Part shown: positions 58,864 through 64,000 of the stretch, one piece after another | Position numbering within the stretch: the first letter of the stretch is position 1 | Layout: each line of letters opens with the position of its first letter | DNA from: Streptomyces griseus | GTDB lineage: Bacteria > Actinomycetota > Actinomycetes > Streptomycetales > Streptomycetaceae | Length of the DNA: 64,000 nt | Direction: 5' to 3' | Assembly (NCBI RefSeq): GCF_900460065.1 | Contig: NZ_UAVD01000003.1 | Span: 1-64,000 of the forward strand | Position numbers and translations under genes: made by a program | Notes under the pieces: model-generated | Database searches by the model: none | Seen by the model: the letters and a program-made list of their open reading frames with translations, nothing else | Told to the model about the DNA's origin: nothing

Positions 58864-59847
58864 TCACCAGCGGTCGTGGACCTCCGCGCGGATCGACCGG
58901 TCGTACAGCTCGCGTACCGCGTCCAGGGTGGACTGCGGCAGCGGCGGCAGGTCGGCCGCCGCCGCGTTGGCGCGGGCCTGTCCCACCGAGCGTGCGCCGG
59001 GGATCACACTGGTCACGCCCGGCTGCTGGATGATCCAGCGCAGCGCGGTCTGCGCCGGGGTGGCGCCCTCGGGGGCCAGTTCGGCGAACTCCGCCGCCGC
59101 GGCGACGCCGGTCGCGTAGTCGATGCCGGAGAACGTCTCGCCCCGGTCGAACGCTTCGCCGTGCCGGTTGTACGTGCGGTGGTCCTCGGGGCCGAAGACC
59201 GTGTCCTTGGTGTACTTGCCGGAGAGCAGGCCCGAGGCGAGCGGCACCCGGGCGATGATGCCGACGCCCGCCGCCGCGGCGGCCGGGAGGACCTCGTCCA
59301 GCGGCTTGAGGCGGAACGGGTTGAGGATGATCTGCACGCTCGCGACGCCGGGGCGCGCGATGGCGGTCAGCGCCTCGGCGCAGGTCTCGACGCTCACCGC
59401 GTAGGCGGCGATCCGCTGCTCGGCGACCAGGGTGTCGAGGGCGTCGTAGACGGCGTCAGAGGAGTAGACGGCACTGGGCGGGCAGTGCAGTTGTACGAGG
59501 TCGAGCGTGTCGGTCCCGAGGTTCGCGCGGGAACGGTCGTTCCAGGCGCGGAAGTTGTCCAGGACGTAGTTCTCCGGCAGCTGGTCGGCCCGGCGGCCCA
59601 TCTTGGTGGCGACGAAGACGTCGGCGTCGGGGCGGGTCTTGAGGTAGCGGCCGATGAGCTGTTCGCTGCGGCCGTCGCCGTAGACGTCCGCGGTGTCGAA
59701 GAAGGTGACGCCGGATTCGACGGCAGCGTCGAGGACCCCGAAGGCGTCCTCCTCCGCGACCTCGCCCCAGTCGCCCCCGAGCTGCCAGGTGCCCTGTCCG
59801 ACGACCGAGACGTCACGGCCGGTCCTGCCGAGTGTGCGCTGTTCCAT
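58864..59847 (-). CDS. Aldo/keto reductase
   Basis: 327 residues with the full tetrad: Asp and Tyr in VTFFDTADVYGDGRSEQLIG, Lys in DVFVATKMGRR, His in DLVQLHCPPS. The NADPH site region GVTSVIPGARSVGQARANAA is at the C-terminus. Reduces an aldehyde or ketone; substrate unknown. The start ATG 59847 (MEQRTLGRTG) is 7 bases after TAGCAT on the reverse strand, so it looks leaderless; ATG 59856 is an alternative. It is convergent with the kinase gene and followed upstream by a 15-bp hairpin that belongs to the chitinase gene. Confidence 0.93.
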   Translation of the reverse strand: MEQRTLGRTGRDVSVVGQGTWQLGGDWGEVAEEDAFGVLDAAVESGVTFFDTADVYGDGRSEQLIGRYLKTRPDADVFVATKMGRRADQLPENYVLDNFRAWNDRSRANLGTDTLDLVQLHCPPSAVYSSDAVYDALDTLVAEQRIAAYAVSVETCAEALTAIARPGVASVQIILNPFRLKPLDEVLPAAAAAGVGIIARVPLASGLLSGKYTKDTVFGPEDHRTYNRHGEAFDRGETFSGIDYATGVAAAAEFAELAPEGATPAQTALRWIIQQPGVTSVIPGARSVGQARANAAAADLPPLPQSTLDAVRELYDRSIRAEVHDRW

Positions 59848-59882
59848 GGGGATCATGCTATTCCGGTTCTCCGACGGTGAGG

Positions 59883-59920
59883 GGTGGACGGCGGCAGGAG
59901 CACCTCTGCCGCCGTCCACC
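59883..59920 (-). terminator. Terminator of the chitinase gene
   Basis: GGTGGACGGCGGCAG (59883-59897) pairs perfectly with CTGCCGCCGTCCACC (59906-59920) with an 8-base loop, 38 bases beyond the chitinase stop at 59958. Confidence 0.8.
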
Positions 59921-59957
59921 GGCTTGCGGCCGCCCCGGGAGCGGGCGGGGGGGCGGG

Positions 59958-61355
59958 TCAGCCCCGGTACTGCGCGAGGACCCGCGTGAAGTCCCACGGC
60001 TGCTGTCCGACACCCGAACAGGTGTCGGCGCCGCCGCCGGTGCAGGGGCGGTCGCGGTTGACGGACCAGAAGGTCAGCCGGGCGAGGTGCCGCTGCTGGG
60101 CGTAGGCGAGGATGGTCCGGAAGTCGGCGACGGTGATGGTCTCGCCGACGTCGGTGGTGCCGTTCATCGAGGAGATGCCGGTGTGCCGGTAGGCCTGGTC
60201 GTCGCTGTAGCCGTAGGCGCCCTTGACGGCCGTCTTGAGCCCTTCGGCGGCGCGGACGCTGAGGGTGCCCATGTTCTGGCCGTTGCCGCCGAAGTTGAAC
60301 GGCATGATGGTCCAGCTGTCGACGGTGAGGCCGGACTGGGCGGCCCGGTTGATCAGGCTGGTGTCGGAACCGTTCTGGCCGGTGCCGAAGGTGACGTACA
60401 GCTTGATGCCGGGGTTGTTCGCCCGGATGGTCTTCAGGGCGTCCACGGTGCGCTGCTGGACGGTCGGCGAGTCGTAGGCGGCGGCTTCGATGTCGATGTC
60501 GATGGCCTTGAGCCCGTACGCGTCGATGACCTTCTGGTAGGCGGCGGCCAGTTCGCCCGCGCTGCCGCAGGAGCTCTCCAGCTTGTTGCCGCTCCAGCCG
60601 CCGAACGACGGGATCACGTCGCCGCCGGCGGCCCGCACGGTGTTGATGGTCCGCTGGTCCACTCCTCCGACGAGGGGGCGGCCACCGTCCCACTGGGGGT
60701 TGCAGTAGCCGTTGCTCAGGACGAAGGCGAGGGTGAACCACTTGACGCCCGTCGCGTTCATCACGGTCGTCGGGGAGGGCGGGCTGCCCCAGCCGTTGTA
60801 GAGGTAGGGGGCCACGGCCATCGGGGCCCCGCCCGGGTCGGGATCGCCGCCGCCGGACGGGGCGTTCCACTTCTGGTTGGCGGCCCCGGTGCAGGTCCAC
60901 AGCTGGAGCCGGGTGCCGTTGGCGGAGCTGTTGCCGGTCGCGTCGAGGCACTTGTCGGCCGCTACGGAGACGATGTCGCGGGCGGCGGAGATCCCCCAGC
61001 GCTGGGCGGCCGAACCGTTGCAGTCCCACAGTTGGAGGACGGTGCCGTTGGCGGTCGCGCCGTCCTTGACGTCGAGGCACTTGCCGAGCGCGCGCACGGT
61101 GCCGTCGGAGCGGACGTCCCACTGCTGGGCGCCGGTCCCGTTGCAGTCGTAGAGCTGTACGGCGGTCCCGTTGGCGGCGGACGCGCCCGCCACGTCGACG
61201 CACTTGCCGCCGATGCCGGAGATCTGCCCGGTCGCGGCGACAGCTGCGGTGGCGGGGCCGGCGCGGGTGAGGAACGCGGCCACGGCGACGAGCGCCAGAG
61301 CGGGCAGCGCGAGGCTCCCGAGCCGTCTTCGCGGGGAGCGGGGGGTCGCGGTCAT
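59958..61355 (-). CDS. Secreted chitinase (GH18) with N-terminal ricin-type lectin domain
   Basis: 465 residues. Signal peptide 1-38 (RRRLGSLALPALALVAVAAF to ATA), then a ricin-B/CBM13 domain at about 43-165 with three QxW-type repeats (GTGAQQW, GSAAQRW, GAANQKW), a Gly/Asp/Pro linker and a GH18 domain from 178. The catalytic motif is D286-I-D288-I-E290 within GLKAIDIDIE; SFGGWSGN and the C-terminal FWSVNRDRPC match the ChiC-like subgroup. It degrades chitin outside the cell. ATG 61355 follows AAGGACGG. It is next to the GH16 glucanase gene on the same strand, each with its own terminator. Confidence 0.93.
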   Translation of the reverse strand: MTATPRSPRRRLGSLALPALALVAVAAFLTRAGPATAAVAATGQISGIGGKCVDVAGASAANGTAVQLYDCNGTGAQQWDVRSDGTVRALGKCLDVKDGATANGTVLQLWDCNGSAAQRWGISAARDIVSVAADKCLDATGNSSANGTRLQLWTCTGAANQKWNAPSGGGDPDPGGAPMAVAPYLYNGWGSPPSPTTVMNATGVKWFTLAFVLSNGYCNPQWDGGRPLVGGVDQRTINTVRAAGGDVIPSFGGWSGNKLESSCGSAGELAAAYQKVIDAYGLKAIDIDIEAAAYDSPTVQQRTVDALKTIRANNPGIKLYVTFGTGQNGSDTSLINRAAQSGLTVDSWTIMPFNFGGNGQNMGTLSVRAAEGLKTAVKGAYGYSDDQAYRHTGISSMNGTTDVGETITVADFRTILAYAQQRHLARLTFWSVNRDRPCTGGGADTCSGVGQQPWDFTRVLAQYRG

Positions 61356-61382
61356 ACGGTCACCGTCCTTGTAGGAAGAGAG

Positions 61383-61420
61383 CCGGCGCCCGTCCGCGGA
61401 CTGCCGCGGACGGGCGCCGG
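61383..61420 (-). terminator. Terminator of the GH16 gene
   Basis: A 17-bp perfect stem (61383-61399 with 61404-61420, starting CCGGCGCCCGTCC) around a 4-base ACTG loop, 100 bases beyond the GH16 stop. It is also just upstream of the chitinase start. Confidence 0.8.
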
Positions 61421-61519
61421 AGCTGCTGGTTCCACCGCGGCCGGAGCGTGGGCTCGGACGCGACCCGTTGCCGGCCGGCGGGCCGTCGGGCACGGCCGCC
61501 GGTTGTCGGTCCCCGGGAG

Positions 61520-62428
61520 TCAGTCGCCGGTCGTCACGCGGACGTAGTCGATGACCATCTGCTGCGGGAACTGCGTGCTGCCGTCGGGGTCGCCGGGCCA
61601 GTAGCCGCCGACCGCGAGGTTCAGGATGAGGAAGAAGGGCTTGTTGAACACCCAGCGGTTGCCGTTCAGGTCGGCCGGGGAGCGCCGCTGGAAGACGTTG
61701 CCGTCGACGGACCAGGTGATGGAGTCGGGCGCCCAGTCGATGGCGAAGGTGTGGAAGTCGTCGGCGAACGCCTGTCCGTTCGGCAGCGTGTACGCGGCGC
61801 CGATGCCGCCGGAGCCCGAGTATCCCGGTCCGTGCAGGGTGCCGTGGACGGTGCCGGGTTCGAAGCCGACGTTCTCCATCACGTCGATCTCGCCGCTGTC
61901 GGGCCAGCCGACGTTGCCGAAGTCGTCGCCCAGCATCCAGAACGCGGGCCAGATGCCCTGGCCCCGCGGAATCTTGATCCGGGCCTCGACGTGGCCGTAG
62001 GCGGCGGCGAACGTGCCGGAGGTGTTGAGCCGGGACGAGGTGTACTCGCAGCTCCCGTACCAGCACTGGTAGTTGCCCGGGTTCTCCTTCCGGGCGGTGA
62101 TCACGAGGTTGCCCTGGCCGTCGAGCGCGGCGTTGTCGTTCCCCGGCGTGTAGTACTGCCGCTCGTGGTTGTTGACGTTGTCGCCGGTCTCGATCCGCCA
62201 CTTGGCGCCGTCGACACCGGCGCCGGCGGGCCCGTCGAACTGGTCCTCGAAGGCGACGGCCCGCGTCCCGGGCCCGGCGGCTTGGGAGCCGGCGGCGGGC
62301 GCGGCGGACGCTCCGCCGGGGAGCGCGGTCAGGATGGCGGAACAGCAGAGCAGCGAGGCGGCGCACAGGGCGACGCGACGGCGCCGGGAAACGCGGCGCG
62401 CCGTGGAGTGCGTGGGGTGCACGGTCAT
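61520..62428 (-). CDS. Secreted glycoside hydrolase family 16 (laminarinase/beta-1,3-glucanase type)
   Basis: 302 residues. Signal peptide about 1-43 (RRVSRRRRVALCAASLLCCS to GGASAAPA). The GH16 catalytic motif is E180-I-D182-V-M-E185 in WPDSGEIDVMEN, preceded by GIWPAFWMLGDDFGNVGWPD, and followed by FHTFAIDWAPDSITWSVDGN and NLAVGGYWPG. It cleaves beta-1,3(-1,4)-glucans such as laminarin in fungal walls. ATG 62428 is preferred as it leaves a normal signal peptide; ATG 62458/62452 are in-frame alternatives with no better ribosome site. An inverted repeat lies 50 bases upstream. Confidence 0.92.
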   Translation of the reverse strand: MTVHPTHSTARRVSRRRRVALCAASLLCCSAILTALPGGASAAPAAGSQAAGPGTRAVAFEDQFDGPAGAGVDGAKWRIETGDNVNNHERQYYTPGNDNAALDGQGNLVITARKENPGNYQCWYGSCEYTSSRLNTSGTFAAAYGHVEARIKIPRGQGIWPAFWMLGDDFGNVGWPDSGEIDVMENVGFEPGTVHGTLHGPGYSGSGGIGAAYTLPNGQAFADDFHTFAIDWAPDSITWSVDGNVFQRRSPADLNGNRWVFNKPFFLILNLAVGGYWPGDPDGSTQFPQQMVIDYVRVTTGD

Positions 62429-62474
62429 CACATCACTTCGCGTGGGGGGCATGCGCATGACAGGTCGGCACCGA

Positions 62475-62501
62475 GAGGTGAACGGTTGGGGCGATCACCT
62501 C
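62475..62501. promoter_or_regulatory. Inverted repeat upstream of the GH16 gene
   Basis: GAGGTGA (62475-62481) and TCACCTC (62495-62501), 13 bases apart, near A/T-rich ATTTCAATACTTGATTTAAG at 62510-62530. Likely operator or leader hairpin of the glucanase gene. No classical DasR-type site was found for either hydrolase. Confidence 0.5.
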
Positions 62502-62699
62502 GGGCGCATATTTCAATACTTGATTTAAGGGAGTGCCACAGGAGCCGTCAATAACCTGGTCCAGACCGGAGAGGGAACGGCATGCGCCGAAGGCATATGC
62601 GCCTGAAGACAGTCGGCTCACCGTGCGGTCCGTCCCGGACAGCCGCAGAGTGGAGACACGGACCGGCGGGACAGGCCGGGGCACCGAAAGGAGCACGAC

Positions 62700-63263
62700 G
62701 TGGAGATCGACGGCGCACCGCGGCCCGCCTTCGTCGTGCAGATCCACGACGCGCGGCGCCTGCACTTCGATTTCCGGCTGGAGGTCGACGGCGTACTGAA
62801 GTCCTGGGCGGTGCCGCGCGGGCCGTCGGAGAACCCCAGCGACCGCCGGCTCGCCGTGCCGACGGAGGACCACGCCCTGGAGTACCGCGAGTTCGAAGGG
62901 GTGATCCCCCGCGGGGAGTCCGGCAGCGGCACGGTCATCGTCTGGGACCAGGGCACCTACCGGCCGCTCGGGCACGACGGATCGGGCGATGCCGTCCCGT
63001 TCTCCGAGTCCCTGGCACTCGGCCACGCGACGTTCTGGCTGTACGGGTCGAAGCTGCACGGCGAGTTCGCGCTGACCCGTGTCCGCAAGGGCGACGAGCC
63101 GGACAGCGGCGGTCACGAGGCGTGGCTGCTGATCAAGGCGAACGACCGCCTGGCCGTGCGCGGCGGGCCCGGCTCCCCCGACCCGTACCACGCCAGGTCC
63201 GCCCGTACGGGGCGAACGCTGCACCAGGTCGCCGCTGCGGCGTCCCGCGGGCCGGGAGGCTGA
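62700..63263 (+). CDS. Stand-alone LigD-type 3'-phosphoesterase (DNA end-processing)
   Basis: 187 residues matching only the phosphoesterase domain of LigD: FVVQIHDARRLHFDFRLEVD (two His ligands plus Arg), LKSWAVPRGPSENPSDRRLA, EDHALEYREFEGVIPRGESG, GSGTVIVWDQGTYRP. Ligase and polymerase domains are absent. It would heal 3'-phosphate/ribonucleotide ends for non-homologous end joining. GTG 62700 follows AAGGAGC. Upstream 62529-62699 shows no gene. No Ku gene is adjacent. Confidence 0.92.
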   Translation: MEIDGAPRPAFVVQIHDARRLHFDFRLEVDGVLKSWAVPRGPSENPSDRRLAVPTEDHALEYREFEGVIPRGESGSGTVIVWDQGTYRPLGHDGSGDAVPFSESLALGHATFWLYGSKLHGEFALTRVRKGDEPDSGGHEAWLLIKANDRLAVRGGPGSPDPYHARSARTGRTLHQVAAAASRGPGG

Positions 63264-63300
63264 GGCCGGCCCCACGGACCGGGACGGGCCGTGCGCCCCG

Positions 63301-63993
63301 TCAGACCGCCGCGCCGGAGATCTCGGCGAGCACGTCCGTGTAGAGCGGCCGCCGGTCGGGGCGGGCGTGGGCCGCGGTCCGGCGCAGGACCGGGACCGCC
63401 GCGTCGCCGAAGCCGACGAGCGCCTCGCGGGCCGCTCCCCGGACCCCCGCTCCCCTGTGGTCGAGGAGCCGGACGAGGCCGGGCAGCGCGGGCTCCCAGC
63501 CGGCGCGGCCGAGCGTCCGCGCCGCCATCCGCACCACGTCGGGCGAGGGATCGGACAGCAGGAGGACGGTGAGCCGGGCGTGGGTGTCCCGGTCGAACAG
63601 GGCGCGCGAGGTCCGGTGGGCGCGCAGGCGCACCCCGGCGCGCGGGTGGCTCAGCAACTCCTCCACCAAGGCGTGCAGCTCCGGGGCCGTGGCGGCTCCG
63701 GGCTCGGGGGCGTGCTCCTCGACGAGACGGGTGAGGACCTCGCGGATCTGCTCGGGCGTTCCCGTGCGGGCGAGATCGAGCAGTTCCGGCGTCGACGGGC
63801 GGCCCGCCGGGGCGGCCGCGGCGGGCCGGAACGGGGTGCACAGGGCATCGAGCGCGGCAGCGTCCACGGGCGCGGCCCCGGGTGTGCGCAGCGGGCCGTC
63901 GACGAGGACGAGCGCGTCGGCCAGGTCGTCGCGGCCTTCGGTACGCAGCCGGCGTTCGGCCCTGCTCAGCACGGGGGTCCGGAGCAGCCGCAC
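63301..63993 (-). CDS. HEAT-repeat protein (may extend past the right edge)
   Basis: 230 residues from GTG 63993. Alpha-helical repeats: LVEELLSHPRAGVRLRAHRT, LTVLLLSDPSPDVVRMAART, LGRAGWEPALPGLVRLLDHR and GAGVRGAAREALVGFGDAAV are HEAT/PBS-lyase-type units with DPSPDVVRMAA hallmark. No catalytic residues. The frame is open to the window end, so the true start may lie beyond 64000. Likely a scaffold protein, partner unknown. It is convergent with the LigD-type gene. Confidence 0.75.
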   Translation of the reverse strand: MRLLRTPVLSRAERRLRTEGRDDLADALVLVDGPLRTPGAAPVDAAALDALCTPFRPAAAAPAGRPSTPELLDLARTGTPEQIREVLTRLVEEHAPEPGAATAPELHALVEELLSHPRAGVRLRAHRTSRALFDRDTHARLTVLLLSDPSPDVVRMAARTLGRAGWEPALPGLVRLLDHRGAGVRGAAREALVGFGDAAVPVLRRTAAHARPDRRPLYTDVLAEISGAAV

Positions 63994-64000
63994 CCCGGCC

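Noticed and set aside
20730..61420. Long GC hairpins as a dispersed repeat family
   Set aside because: The arm sequences differ from one another; shared feature is only position after genes, so they are treated as independent terminators.
59958..62700. DasR-type sites near the chitinase and glucanase genes
   Set aside because: No ACTGGTCTAGACCAGT-like sequence was seen in the upstream regions.
1..64000. CRISPR arrays, rRNA, tRNA, complete insertion sequences, prophage
   Set aside because: No spaced direct repeats, RNA motifs, transposase or phage-type ORFs were found on reading both strands.

Overview
This window is very high G+C DNA with actinobacterial hallmarks: GTG and TTG starts, near-universal G/C at third codon positions, GGAGG-type ribosome sites, several apparently leaderless genes, and mycothiol- and deazaflavin-type enzymes. 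The gene content (SCO4225-family membrane protein, DUF4865, DUF6421, DUF6986, CbiX-domain protein, DUF5134) points to Streptomyces or a very close relative. About 65 protein genes were supported. I found no rRNA, tRNA, CRISPR array, transposase gene or prophage. It reads as an ordinary chromosomal-arm segment of single genes and short operons.

Layout. 1-6.3 kb: edge of a membrane protein, a DeoR regulator, two SRPBCC proteins, a membrane-tethered protein with a sigma-factor-like cytoplasmic part, and an epimerase-DUF2867 protein. 6.3-10.3 kb: a cysteine-synthase-like PLP enzyme, an orphan histidine-kinase-type ATPase, and a TetR-DUF4865 pair. 10.3-16 kb: a ROK repressor divergent from a leaderless sugar-type MFS transporter, a mycothiol-type isomerase, a LuxR remnant cut by a small inverted-repeat element, and a TetR divergent from a deazaflavin oxidoreductase. 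16-24.6 kb: geranylgeranyl-reductase-like flavoprotein, M20 peptidase, metallo-beta-lactamase-fold hydrolase, AAA-NUDIX fusion, ROK kinase divergent from a LacI repressor, and a hydrolase divergent from a CGNR protein. 25-31.4 kb: secreted NHL propeller, HpcH-like DUF6986, electron-transfer flavoprotein etfB-etfA, flavin reductase, thioredoxin and acyltransferase. 31.5-35.5 kb: transglutaminase and a translationally coupled DUF6421-SDR-threonine aldolase operon. 35.7-43.4 kb: GDPD, GNAT, DUF5134, M56 peptidase, PAP2, HAD, a conserved small protein, and a divergent LVIVD-repeat/DUF305 pair. 43.4-58.8 kb: ferredoxin reductase, methyltransferase, cupin, propeller protein, uracil-DNA glycosylase coupled to a BadF-type kinase, CbiX protein, lactonase, MarR-SDR, FUSC-Lrp, HAD and a transmembrane Ser/Thr kinase. 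58.8-64 kb: aldo/keto reductase, secreted GH18 chitinase and GH16 glucanase, a stand-alone LigD-type phosphoesterase and a HEAT-repeat protein.

How it works together. The recurrent theme is small local regulatory circuits: TetR, ROK, LacI, MarR and Lrp genes sit next to single metabolic targets, and palindromic operators are visible in most of the shared intergenic regions. Carbohydrate handling recurs (DeoR, two ROK genes, LacI, MFS, BadF kinase, lactonase, chitinase, glucanase). Non-coding structure is unusually readable: long near-perfect GC hairpins close many genes, three convergent gene pairs share hairpins in which the two stop codons base-pair with each other, and three copies of a short inverted-repeat (MITE-like) family are present, two of them ending exactly on a TAG stop codon. 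No single cluster is clearly a new system. The best candidates for undescribed biology are the DUF6421 operon, the sigma-like membrane protein at 2.1-4.1 kb, and the miniature element family.
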